This document shows positions 1 through 6,331 of a DNA stretch of 22,841 nucleotides, piece after piece (position 1 is the stretch's first letter; each line of letters begins with the position of its first letter). The DNA is from Brumimicrobium sp051745635 (GTDB lineage Bacteria; Bacteroidota; Bacteroidia; Flavobacteriales_D; Crocinitomicaceae). The position numbers and the translations under genes were made by a program. The notes under the pieces were generated by a model. The model saw only the letters and a list, made by a program, of their open reading frames with translations. It searched no databases and was not told where the DNA came from. The stretch is taken from the NCBI GenBank assembly GCA_051745635.1, contig JBNJEH010000053.1:1-22841 (forward strand). The letters run 5' to 3'.

Positions 1-148
1 AGAGGGTGAAGAGGAAATTAGCTGAAAAAGCATTTTGTTTTGCGAAAATTAATGTGAGAAATTAGTTCTTGGTATGTTGGGAATTATAGAAGAAATTTAT
101 AAAAAAGTATCTAAAATAGGCAATGGGACTCCAATATTTGGACTATTC

Positions 149-177
149 AAAAAAACAGCCCGCTCACGAGGACTGCT
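149..177 (-). terminator. Intrinsic terminator of repeat-element copy 1
   Basis: On the minus strand an 8-bp stem containing two G-U pairs encloses an 8-nt loop and is followed by seven T. The equivalent hairpin in copy 2 is a perfect 10-bp stem. It also lies downstream of the minus-strand lipoprotein gene that ends at 372 and could terminate that transcript. Confidence 0.5.
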
Positions 178-336
178 GACAGAAACAACCAAATGAACCC
201 AACGGGCCACCCATTGCCTCCCATTGTGGTTATTTGATGAATTGTTCAGCTGCCTGGAGGGGTGTTGCTTTTAGGGAGTGTTTGTGAATGGAAGGGATAC
301 TAGCTTAGTGAAACCACAAGATACAATCTTGCGGTA
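154..336 (-). ncRNA. Candidate structured RNA element, copy 1
   Basis: This ~183-bp element is repeated in the same orientation at 2011-2192. A 36-base core (242-277) is identical in both copies, and the flanks are conserved with scattered substitutions. On the minus strand it ends in a hairpin (stem arms 154-161 and 170-177) followed by a T-run (149-155 as A on plus). The hairpin differs from copy 2 only by changes that keep G-U pairs on the minus strand. A second stem (about 199-207 with 218-226) is also kept through wobble pairing. No reading frame is conserved between the copies, because indels break it. I infer a minus-strand transcript with an intrinsic terminator; the function is unknown. 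It could instead be a non-transcribed dispersed repeat. It does not match the landmarks I know for tmRNA, SRP RNA or RNase P RNA. Confidence 0.45.
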
Positions 337-371
337 ACCCTTAGTTTGTATGGCCCGTGAAATATGAATTT

Positions 372-1001
372 TCAATATTTACTTTTGACTAAGGTTCCAT
401 CTGGTACTTTAAAAATAGAATCTGGTAAACTCGTAACATCAACATTTACAGCAATCATATCCATAACACCTGTGGTAGATGAAACTTTTAAACGTAATGT
501 CGGAGATTTCATCAGTTTCATAACTTCATATTTAGCTGAATTAGAAAATTCTCTATAATGGTGAGGGTCTAATTTGAAATCTGAATTATAGAAATACGTG
601 TAAACTCGATTTTCTCTGTATACGATTAACTTATCGCATTCATATCCAGCAACTGTATCTGCATTTTTTTCAATTCTTGTACTATCAATGAAGGAAGGAT
701 GCGAATTCGTTTTATCGAACCAGATTGTATCTTGACTTGATCGGTTTTTAAAATATTGCATGGTATCGACACTACGCCATAATAGGTAGTGCATCTGGTC
801 GGCATTTACTTTATGCAGATAAACCCCTTCTTTAAAGTATGTGGTGTCTTTGGAGTTCTTTTGTCCAAATAATTCACCAGCAGATACACCTTGTACTTTT
901 GATTCATATGTTGTCTCATAGCTTATAATACCTTCAAAGTTTTGAGTACAAGAGCACAAGCAAATAATTCCTGCTAATAAGATAAAAGTCCAGTTCTTCA
1001 T
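372..1001 (-). CDS. DUF4412/GLPGLI-like lipoprotein
   Basis: Predicted lipoprotein of about 209 residues. The N-terminus MKNWTFILLAGIICLCSC is a lipoprotein signal with the lipid-attachment Cys near residue 18. The mature part starts FEGIISYET, then has an extended beta-rich body containing TVAGYECDKLIV, a motif resembling the '(I/V)aGYkCkk' element of DUF4412/GLPGLI-like envelope proteins in Bacteroidota. No enzyme motif is visible and the function is unknown. The frame is open upstream to 1079, but those 26 codons lie inside an imperfect palindrome (1008-1135), so the start at 1001 is preferred. A TAnnTTTG-type box (1067-1074, minus) lies in the palindrome loop. The gene lies downstream of higBA on the same strand and inside the pair of direct repeats. 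Confidence 0.7.
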   Translation of the reverse strand: MKNWTFILLAGIICLCSCTQNFEGIISYETTYESKVQGVSAGELFGQKNSKDTTYFKEGVYLHKVNADQMHYLLWRSVDTMQYFKNRSSQDTIWFDKTNSHPSFIDSTRIEKNADTVAGYECDKLIVYRENRVYTYFYNSDFKLDPHHYREFSNSAKYEVMKLMKSPTLRLKVSSTTGVMDMIAVNVDVTSLPDSIFKVPDGTLVKSKY

Positions 1002-1007
1002 TTTGTA

Positions 1008-1135
1008 TAACGGTTTGCAGCTAAGAAACGTGGGGCTTTTCGAAGCTCTTACCTGTCTACCTGTGACAAAATTAGCCACGAAGAACGAACCTTGTATAAA
1101 CCACCGCCCGCCCCATGTTTTCTTCGGTGCTGTTA
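1008..1135. repeat. Long imperfect palindrome, attC-like
   Basis: The left arm 1008-1036 and right arm 1110-1135 are inverted repeats that share TAAC, AAGAAA and GGGGC blocks, separated by about 73 bp that contain a smaller hairpin (GCTTTTCGAAGC, 1035-1046). Reading minus, the palindrome begins 10 bp after the higA stop and ends with CGTTATAC six bases before the lipoprotein ATG. That is the spacing expected of an integron attC between two cassettes. The end boxes only loosely fit RYYYAAC/GTTRRRY, and no integrase is in the window. It may equally be a terminator or a Bacteroidota-specific mobile-cassette boundary. Confidence 0.35.
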
Positions 1136-1145
1136 CCCTTTGTTA

Positions 1146-1514
1146 TTATTTCAATAGTTGATAATTATTAACCAAAACGGAAGCTGAAATCTGAAGAGAT
1201 CTTTCAAGTTCGCGTATCATATCTACGGTCAATCTTTTTTTTCGGTTAAGTATTTCCGATACTCGGCTTTTTCCACCGATTATTCCAACCAAGTCTTTTT
1301 GTCGCATATTTAATTCTTCCATGCGTATTTTAATCGCTTCGATTGGGTCTGGTGGTTCAATCGGATAATGTTCGTTTTCGTAATTCTCAATGAGAAGTGA
1401 AAGTATTTCCGCTTCGTCACCTTCTCTTGTGTCAATTGATGCATCAAAAATCACTTCCAAACGCTCAAGCGCATTTTGATAATCTTTTTCATTTTTAATT
1501 GGCTTTAATCTCAT
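1146..1514 (-). CDS. higA: HigA-family antitoxin (XRE HTH)
   Basis: Antitoxin of a type II toxin-antitoxin pair, 122 residues. It neutralises HigB by direct binding and normally represses the operon through its DNA-binding domain. The C-terminal half carries an XRE helix-turn-helix (IRMEELNMRQKDLVGIIGGK, then SRVSEILNRKK), typical of the HigA family with an N-terminal acidic segment (REGDEAEILSLLIENYE) and the HYPIEPPDPIEAI linker. The frame extends upstream to 1556, but the start MRLKPIKNEKD at 1514 is chosen because it gives the usual family N-terminus and leaves a 13-bp gap after the toxin stop. Toxin-first order is typical of higBA. Confidence 0.9.
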   Translation of the reverse strand: MRLKPIKNEKDYQNALERLEVIFDASIDTREGDEAEILSLLIENYENEHYPIEPPDPIEAIKIRMEELNMRQKDLVGIIGGKSRVSEILNRKKRLTVDMIRELERSLQISASVLVNNYQLLK

Positions 1515-1527
1515 AATATCTACTTTT

Positions 1528-1824
1528 TTAAATTGTATCAGCATTAATTTTATCATATTCAGCGTGTGTTCCGATAAATCGAATAAATGCCCACTGCTTT
1601 TCGTAATTGAACTTTACAATAAGTCGATAAGAATTTCCTTTAATGTTAAAAACTACACGACTATCTTTCAGAATACTTGCGTTGATATAAGTTTGCTTTA
1701 CGTCATTTGGAGAAAACCATTTGGCACTTTTCGCTGTGTCATACCAAGTCTTTAAATATTGTTCAGAATCAGCGTGTTTCTCCCAAAATTCCCGAAGTGT
1801 ACTTTTTGCAATTATTCGTTTCAT
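1528..1824 (-). CDS. higB: HigB-family mRNA interferase toxin
   Basis: Toxin of the HigBA module, 98 residues, RelE-like fold. It is predicted to cleave mRNA on the ribosome when freed from HigA. The diagnostic C-terminus FIRFIGTHAEYDKINADTI matches the conserved HigB ending. YRLIVKFNYEKQWAFIRF forms the predicted central strands, and the basic N-terminus (MKRIIAKSTLREFWEKH) is typical. It is full length for the family and intact. It is followed 13 bp later by higA. Two TATATTTG boxes lie just upstream, and an inverted repeat (1856-1872) may be the HigA operator. Confidence 0.92.
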   Translation of the reverse strand: MKRIIAKSTLREFWEKHADSEQYLKTWYDTAKSAKWFSPNDVKQTYINASILKDSRVVFNIKGNSYRLIVKFNYEKQWAFIRFIGTHAEYDKINADTI

Positions 1825-1829
1825 TCGTT

Positions 1830-1872
1830 CAAATATACAGCAAATATACCAAAAAGTTCTCTAATAACGAAC
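1830..1872 (-). promoter_or_regulatory. higBA promoter boxes and possible HigA operator
   Basis: Two copies of TATATTTG on the minus strand (1830-1837 and 1841-1848) fit the Bacteroidota -7 consensus TAnnTTTG and are spaced 11 bp apart. Upstream is the 17-bp inverted repeat GTTC-N9-GAAC (1856-1872). By analogy with other higBA operons this could be where HigA binds. No clear -33 TTTG is at standard spacing. Confidence 0.45.
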
Positions 1873-2006
1873 GGTTTTTACTTTATTTCAATGAAGGGTA
1901 ACTAATGGCTAAGAATAAAAAGTGTACTTTTTTATCTACTTAAAAGGTAGAACATGCACCTCTACAGACATCGCCATGATCAAATATAAGAGATTAATAT
2001 CAATAT

Positions 2007-2034
2007 AAAAAACAGCCCGCTGGAGCGGGCTGTT
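2007..2034 (-). terminator. Strong intrinsic terminator of repeat-element copy 2
   Basis: AACAGCCCGC and GCGGGCTGTT pair perfectly around a four-base loop, and on the minus strand six T follow. It ends the candidate RNA. Confidence 0.75.
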
Positions 2035-2192
2035 GACACTACAAATCAAATGAACCACAACGGGCCACCCGATGATCCCCGTTTGTGATATTTGGTGTTT
2101 TGTTCAGCTGCCTGGAGGGGTGTTGCTTTTAGGGATTGGTTGTGAATGGGAAATGTACTAGCTTGGAAGCGACAAGATACAATTTTGCGGTA
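2011..2192 (-). ncRNA. Candidate structured RNA element, copy 2
   Basis: Second copy of the element at 154-336, almost the same length (182 against 183 bp) and in the same orientation, with the identical core at 2100-2135. The minus strand contains a stem made by CACAAACGGG and CCCGTTGTG, and ends in a perfect 10-bp GC-rich terminator hairpin with a four-base loop. The two copies bracket the higBA-lipoprotein islet, 1858 bp apart. A minus-strand frame covers part of it (to 2046) but is not preserved in copy 1, so it is treated as non-coding. Transcription is inferred from the terminator and from pairing-preserving differences. Confidence 0.45.
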
Positions 2193-2193
2193 G

Positions 2194-2297
2194 TAGGGGG
2201 TAGGGAGCAAGAGCATACAGCAAGAGCAAGAGCATACAGCAAGAGCAAGAGTAGGGAGTGTTGAGTAAGAGTAGGGAGTGTTGAGCAAGAATATTGA
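2194..2297 (+). repeat. Low-complexity 'word' repeat, site A
   Basis: About 100 bp built from short recurring words such as AGCATACAGC, AGAGCAAGAG and TAGGGAGTGTTGAG in irregular order. The same vocabulary recurs at 11175-11300, 11411-11516 and, inverted, at 16184-16229. It is not a CRISPR array because repeat length is irregular and there are no unique spacers. Together with the neighbouring element and terminator it fills the gene-free stretch between higB and the lipoprotein ending at 2420. Confidence 0.8.
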
Positions 2298-2359
2298 GGC
2301 GATCATTTCCAGTGGAGCGTTCAGAACAACCAACAAGATTTGGGCAGTTAGCATCATGC

Positions 2360-2392
2360 AAAAAAAAAGCAGCCGCGAAAAAATCGCACTGC
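2360..2392 (-). terminator. Intrinsic terminator after the two-lipoprotein operon
   Basis: On the minus strand GCAGTGCGA pairs with TCGCGGCTGC (one bulge) around a T-rich loop, followed by nine T. It lies 28 bp past the stop codon at 2420. Confidence 0.7.
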
Positions 2393-2419
2393 CATTACTT
2401 TTAAGAAAAATAGTAAAAC

Positions 2420-2800
2420 CTAAGGCTGTACAAAAACAGTCGTGCGGCTTTCTTCTTCCTCTTCAATCTTGATGATTCCTTCGCCGGCAAGGTCGCCTTT
2501 CTCTGCTACAATATTCAAGACTGCAACGCCAGCTTGACCTAATTGATAAACATCATTAAAGTTGAACGTGGCTACACCAGAAGTGTTTGTCGTCGTTGTA
2601 TCGCGCATTTCTACGGGCTGAATCGGATCAGTTGTAGATTCACCGTGCAAAATAACTGTTGCTCCCGGCACAAGTATATTTGCGGTATCTCTCACCGTCA
2701 CTTTCGCAATTGTATCCCCTTTCTTTCTGCAAGCGCCAATATTTGTAACAATAAATGCCGCTATGGCTAAAACACTGAGGTAAACTATATATTTCTTCAT
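2420..2800 (-). CDS. Small lipoprotein, carboxypeptidase-regulatory-like fold
   Basis: Predicted 126-residue lipoprotein. The signal MKKYIVYLSVLAIAAFIVTN ends in a lipobox with Cys24, followed by RKKGD. The mature part (VTVRDTANILVPGATVILHG, then TNTSGVATFNFNDV) looks like one Ig-like/CarboxypepD_reg-like beta-sandwich, the kind used as a small surface or periplasmic binding module. No catalytic motif is seen. The acidic EEEEE near the C-terminus is unusual. It follows a similar lipoprotein (2853-3227) by 52 bp on the same strand and is followed by a terminator, so the two probably form one operon and may have arisen by duplication. The function is not known. Confidence 0.75.
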   Translation of the reverse strand: MKKYIVYLSVLAIAAFIVTNIGACRKKGDTIAKVTVRDTANILVPGATVILHGESTTDPIQPVEMRDTTTTNTSGVATFNFNDVYQLGQAGVAVLNIVAEKGDLAGEGIIKIEEEEESRTTVFVQP

Positions 2801-2852
2801 AACGTAAAGTTTCTTTTCTATCAGTAGAACGTATAAAATTAATAAAAAGTTG

Positions 2853-3227
2853 CTAATTCTTCAAGATAATTGTCTCGGATGTCGTCAAATGCGCTTTTGC
2901 CCGGACTTTCATAACGGTATATCCCGGTTGGGAATCGCGTGCAAATACCGTAAAGTGCGCGACCTTCTGCTCATTTCTATCATACGTTTCAAAAATCGGA
3001 TCAATATCAAATACCGCAGCACCTTCACCATTTGAGACCGTCTGATCCTGATACTCGGGTGTTCCTTTACTCAAATCACCAATAATGCGTACCTCCGATC
3101 CCGTCAGGAGTTGATCGTTTTCAGAACGAACATTGATTTTGACCACGGAAGGGTCTTTGTCTTTACACCCCACACCGATGAATAGAAAAACGAAAAAAAC
3201 TCCCAATAGTGCGCAATTGCATTTCAT
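2853..3227 (-). CDS. Small lipoprotein, Ig-like domain
   Basis: Predicted 124-residue lipoprotein. The start at 3227 gives MKCNCALLGVFFVFLFIGVGC, a good lipoprotein signal. An upstream in-frame ATG at 3260 would add 11 residues but overlaps a TAnnTTTG box (3248-3255, minus) that should lie before the transcript start. The mature part VVKINVRSENDQLLTGSEVR resembles the next gene's VTVRDTANILVPGATV, again a single beta-sandwich with a GEGAAVFDIDPIF turn. The two genes are probably paralogues in one operon. There is no recognisable catalytic function. Confidence 0.72.
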   Translation of the reverse strand: MKCNCALLGVFFVFLFIGVGCKDKDPSVVKINVRSENDQLLTGSEVRIIGDLSKGTPEYQDQTVSNGEGAAVFDIDPIFETYDRNEQKVAHFTVFARDSQPGYTVMKVRAKAHLTTSETIILKN

Positions 3228-3247
3228 AAAACATTCTGTTTGGACCG

Positions 3248-3255
3248 CAAAAATA
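3248..3255 (-). promoter_or_regulatory. TAnnTTTG box upstream of lipoprotein pair
   Basis: TATTTTTG on the minus strand matches the Bacteroidota -7 consensus and lies 21 bp before the chosen start at 3227. No clear -33 element is seen. Confidence 0.4.
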
Positions 3256-3287
3256 TTCATTCTTATCCAAATTCACTGTTTTTACGC

Positions 3288-3303
3288 TAATTTTGTACTT
3301 TTG
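3288..3303 (+). promoter_or_regulatory. Candidate pheS promoter (-7 boxes)
   Basis: Two adjacent exact TAnnTTTG matches, TAATTTTG (3288-3295) and TACTTTTG (3296-3303), lie 33-48 bp upstream of the pheS ATG in the divergent gap. No good -33 TTTG is at the expected distance. Confidence 0.45.
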
Positions 3304-3335
3304 GCATCTCGAATTTATAGCAGTACAATAGCATT

Positions 3336-4367
3336 ATGTTGGATATTGAAAAGAAAATAGCAGCCCTCTCCGAAGAAATAGAAGCGACTTCCATTGCAAA
3401 CAAGGATCAGCTCGAGACTTTTCGTATCCGTTTTTTGGGAAGTAAAAATTGTCTCAAACCTCTCTTTGGCGCATTGAAAGAAGTCCCCGGCGATCAGAAA
3501 AAAGCAGTTGGGCAACAAATTAATCAGCTCAAGCAGACCGCCCGGGAAAAATTTGATGCATTACAGACAGAGCTGGAGGCGGACACCGAAACGCAAGAAT
3601 CTATTGATTTTACACGTCCGGGAGAACCGCAGCCACTCGGTGCACGCCACCCGATTTCCGTGGTGCGCAACGAAATTATCGGTATTTTTGAACGCATCGG
3701 TTACGGCATTTCTGAGGGTCCCGAGGTGGAGGATGACTGGCACAATTTTTCAGCGCTCAACTTTCCTCCGGAACATCCGGCAAGAGATATGCAGGACACA
3801 TTTTTTGTGGAAAAAGGCGATCGCGAAATGGCGCTGCGCACCCACACTTCCTCTGTTCAGGTACGCGTCATGGAAAATGAAACGCCTCCGATACGAACGA
3901 TCTCTCCGGGGCGCGTTTACCGCAACGAAGCAATATCTGCCCGGGCACATTGCTTTTTCCATCAGGTGGAAGGTTTGTTTATCGATAAAGATGTTTCTTT
4001 TGCGGACCTCAAACAAACCCTGCTCTATTTTGCTCAGGAAATGTTCGGCAAAAAAACACAAATTCGTTTGCGCCCTTCCTATTTTCCTTTTACTGAGCCG
4101 AGTGCCGAAGTAGATGTGAGCTGCACAATCTGCAAAGGCAGTGGATGCAATGTCTGCAAACACACGGGTTGGTTGGAAATTTTAGGTTGCGGTATGGTCG
4201 ATCCCAACGTACTGGAAGCATCTGATATCGATCCGGAAATTTACAGCGGTTTCGCCTTCGGTATGGGTGTGGAGCGCATTGCTCAACTCAAATATCGCGT
4301 GAATGACCTGCGTTTATATTCTGAAAACGACATTCGATTTTTACAACAATTCAAATCTGCATTTTAA
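3336..4367 (+). CDS. pheS: Phenylalanyl-tRNA synthetase alpha subunit
   Basis: Catalytic subunit of the (alpha-beta)2 Phe-tRNA synthetase, which charges tRNA-Phe in the cytoplasm. Full length at 343 residues. The N-terminal coiled coil (1-90) binds tRNA. Class II motifs are visible: motif 2 around 187-210 (RTISPGRVYRNE, then HQVEGL) and motif 3 around 308-325 (FGMGVERIAQLKYRVNDLR). Residues 263, 266, 271 and 274 form a CxxC-x4-CxxC cluster just before GWLEILGCGMVDPNVL, a zinc-knuckle-like insertion I associate with Bacteroidota PheS. It is the first gene of a tight three-gene unit, with ytxJ starting one base after its stop. pheT is not in the window. Confidence 0.97.
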   Translation: MLDIEKKIAALSEEIEATSIANKDQLETFRIRFLGSKNCLKPLFGALKEVPGDQKKAVGQQINQLKQTAREKFDALQTELEADTETQESIDFTRPGEPQPLGARHPISVVRNEIIGIFERIGYGISEGPEVEDDWHNFSALNFPPEHPARDMQDTFFVEKGDREMALRTHTSSVQVRVMENETPPIRTISPGRVYRNEAISARAHCFFHQVEGLFIDKDVSFADLKQTLLYFAQEMFGKKTQIRLRPSYFPFTEPSAEVDVSCTICKGSGCNVCKHTGWLEILGCGMVDPNVLEASDIDPEIYSGFAFGMGVERIAQLKYRVNDLRLYSENDIRFLQQFKSAF

Positions 4368-4368
4368 T

Positions 4369-4743
4369 ATGGGGCTCTTTTCTTTTAATCGGTCATCGCG
4401 TCAATCGCGTCTCAATTGGAACAAGGTAGCATCTGAAGACGATTTGAAGGCAGCGGTGGAAGCATCGCGGGATGAGCCCGTACTGTTTTTTAAACACTCT
4501 ACCCGGTGCAGCATCTCGTCGATGGCACTGCGGCGATTTGAAAACGAATGGGATGAAACGAGTCATTGCCAACTCTATTTTATTGATTTGATTGCTCACC
4601 GACCGGTCTCCAATGCATTGAGCGAAATATCGGGCGTGCCACACCAGTCTCCACAAGCAATTTTGATCCAGGACAAAAATGTAAGCTATCACGAATCGCA
4701 CGGTGCAATCTCTGTATCTGCTATTCAGTCTAAACTCGATTAA
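4369..4743 (+). CDS. ytxJ: YtxJ/BrxC-type monothiol bacilliredoxin
   Basis: 124 residues, thioredoxin-like fold, cytoplasmic. The family removes bacillithiol from S-bacillithiolated proteins. The active-site segment FFKHSTRCSISSMALRRFE puts the single redox Cys at residue 47, where the family usually has TCPIS; here it is RCSIS. The later GVPHQSPQAILIQD matches the cis-Pro strand region, and the acidic/hydrophobic LYFIDLIAHRPVSNAL corresponds to the 'vDv..nR.vS..iae' region. The start at 4369 is chosen over the open frame from 4303 because it lies one base past the pheS stop and gives the family N-terminus (MGLFSFNRSS). It implies that the organism makes bacillithiol. Confidence 0.88.
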   Translation: MGLFSFNRSSRQSRLNWNKVASEDDLKAAVEASRDEPVLFFKHSTRCSISSMALRRFENEWDETSHCQLYFIDLIAHRPVSNALSEISGVPHQSPQAILIQDKNVSYHESHGAISVSAIQSKLD

Positions 4744-4746
4744 TCC

Positions 4747-5835
4747 ATGATGTTGAAACGGTTTTTATTCATTTTTCTCACAGCTTTAACTGGTATTTTA
4801 GGTACGCAATGTACGTCTGAAGAATCCGGCGATGATTTGCCAGACAGATCGCTTCGTCCGGTAAAATTCGAACTTCCTTTCAACAATGCATCAGCGCAGC
4901 GCGGAAAAACTTTTCGCGTAGAGGTTGCCGTTCAGGCACAGGATGAGATTGATCATTTGAAAGTGTTTGCCAATGATACCGTACTCTTCGAAGGAGCGCC
5001 CCGGCAAAAAAGTTACACTTTCGAACTGCCGACCAAAACCTGGAATGTCGGCACGCATCAGCTATCCCTTCGCGCCAAACTAACTGACGGCAAAGAGAAA
5101 CGGGACAATCGCATCATTCGCGTTTTGTCAGATGTCTACCCCAAAGAATTTACTGCTGAAGCAATAAAAGTATATCCCCACAATACCACCTCATACACGC
5201 AAGGGCTGGAGTTTGATGGTGATCACCTCTACGAGGGCAGCGGCGGTCGCGGAGTCACTGGTAAAAGTCGCGTCATGAAAGTTGACCTGAACTCGGGTGA
5301 AACGCTGGAGGAACAACCCCTTCCATCTGATTATTTTGGGGAAGGAATTACGATACTTGACGACCGCCTTTACCAACTCACCTGGCAGGAGAACACCTGC
5401 TTCGTATACGATAAAAATACGCTTGAAGAGCTCAAAACATTCAGTTATTCAGGTGAAGGCTGGGGACTTTGCAATGATGGTCAACACCTCATCATGTCAG
5501 ACGGCACCGAGCGCATTTCGTTTCGCGACACTGAGAACTTTAGTGTCGAAAAGACAATTGAAGTCTATTCCAATGAAGGCCCTGTCAAGGCATTGAACGA
5601 GCTCGAATACATCGATGGAAAAATCTATGCCAATGTCTATCAATCGAACATGATTGTCATTATTGATCCTGCGACGGGAATTGTTACGGGACGCATCGAC
5701 GGGAGTATTATCGCACTGGATCACCGCGAATCGGGCGAAGTCATGAACGGTATCGCCTACAAAAAAGCGACAAAACAGCTGTTTATTACCGGAAAGAACT
5801 GGCCGAGTCTGATTGAAATTGGGTTGGTGGAGTAA
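4747..5835 (+). CDS. Glutaminyl-peptide cyclotransferase, lipoprotein
   Basis: Bacterial/plant-type glutamine cyclotransferase, which turns N-terminal Gln of exported proteins into pyroglutamate. 362 residues. An N-terminal signal with a lipobox-like GTQC (Cys22) is followed by an Ig-like domain (about 35-125). The five-bladed beta-propeller follows from about 135: EAIKVYPHNTTSYTQGLEF, LYEGSGGRG, FGEGITILDDRLYQLTW, GEGWGLCNDGQHLIMSDG and LNELEYIDGKIYANVYQSN are hallmark repeats of this family. The gene starts three bases after the ytxJ stop, so the three genes are probably co-transcribed. It may act on envelope proteins; export is by Sec and the protein is probably membrane-anchored. No terminator is evident downstream. 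Confidence 0.92.
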   Translation: MMLKRFLFIFLTALTGILGTQCTSEESGDDLPDRSLRPVKFELPFNNASAQRGKTFRVEVAVQAQDEIDHLKVFANDTVLFEGAPRQKSYTFELPTKTWNVGTHQLSLRAKLTDGKEKRDNRIIRVLSDVYPKEFTAEAIKVYPHNTTSYTQGLEFDGDHLYEGSGGRGVTGKSRVMKVDLNSGETLEEQPLPSDYFGEGITILDDRLYQLTWQENTCFVYDKNTLEELKTFSYSGEGWGLCNDGQHLIMSDGTERISFRDTENFSVEKTIEVYSNEGPVKALNELEYIDGKIYANVYQSNMIVIIDPATGIVTGRIDGSIIALDHRESGEVMNGIAYKKATKQLFITGKNWPSLIEIGLVE

Positions 5836-6009
5836 AACCATCATTATTGTAAATACAGCTAAAGTCGACATCCCTTGTTGAAGGTGGATGCTAAACGCTC
5901 ATCCGTTGCAAGATGGTCTCTTTCTTATTAAAGCGCTACTTTTAATTCTTTTTTGGCAAATCATTAGAAATCAATTAAGTTTATGTTTATAACTTGATAA
6001 ATCAACACT

Positions 6010-6219
6010 ATGAAATCAGTATTCCTAACAATAGTTGCACTAATACTTTCCTTAGCACGCTACACACAGCGAGAGATTATCGTGAAATTCAATTACGAAT
6101 TTTTAAATGAGCAGTTTATTGATGATAAAAGCAGCCTTACAGCTCAACTGAATGCACTATTTAACGATAAAGCAGAAAGAGAGCAAGTTATTGTAGACAA
6201 TGTATGTAACGCATCATAA
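6010..6219 (+). CDS. Short secreted ORF, probably a truncated gene
   Basis: 69 codons with an N-terminal hydrophobic segment (MKSVFLTIVALILSLA), then REIIVKFNYEFLNEQFIDD. I recognise no family. The stop falls inside the 20-bp direct repeat (6206-6225). Because it sits among gene fragments, I infer it is the 5' end of a secreted-protein gene cut by recombination, though a genuine small protein cannot be excluded. The 174-bp stretch before it (5836-6009) holds nothing I can identify. Confidence 0.35.
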   Translation: MKSVFLTIVALILSLARYTQREIIVKFNYEFLNEQFIDDKSSLTAQLNALFNDKAEREQVIVDNVCNAS

Positions 6220-6225
6220 AACAAT
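6206..6225. repeat. 20-bp direct repeat, left copy
   Basis: GTAACGCATCATAAAACAAT, identical to 7176-7195. The two copies bracket the gcvT fragment and the vapD module (970-bp period). Confidence 0.85.
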
Positions 6226-6331
6226 GAAAAACATCTTTTACATATTGATCATCACCCTTGCGCTTCCTGCGCATTCACGATGGCTTACAGTCAACGGTGA
6301 AAACCTGCACAATTTCGTGTTCGTGTTTTAA
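6224..6331 (+). pseudogene. 5' fragment of a signal-peptide gene
   Basis: A 35-codon frame beginning MKNIFYILIITLALPAHS, a clear Sec signal peptide. From about 6300 on it overlaps antisense to a gcvT fragment, so only the first ~25 codons look native. I infer the start of a secreted-protein gene fused by deletion to the start of gcvT. Confidence 0.4.

Noticed and set aside
154..336. Known RNA such as tmRNA, SRP RNA, RNase P RNA or 6S RNA
   Set aside because: No tag-peptide/tRNA-like end, no GGUCAGG-GGAAGCAGCC, no P4 motif, and the 5' and 3' ends do not pair as in 6S RNA.
364..558. Plus-strand ORF of 64 codons
   Set aside because: It is antisense to the lipoprotein gene, with no start signal or recognisable protein features.
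1002..1079. 26-codon upstream extension of the lipoprotein ORF
   Set aside because: It is encoded by the palindrome and puts non-signal residues before a perfect lipoprotein signal peptide.
2046..2357. Minus-strand ORF of 103 codons across the repeat element and word repeat
   Set aside because: The frame is broken in the other copy of the element, and the rest is low-complexity repeat.
3508..4113. 201-codon plus-strand ORF and the 137-codon minus-strand ORF within pheS
   Set aside because: Both are out-of-frame shadows of a clearly recognised gene, with arginine/cysteine-rich composition typical of shadows.
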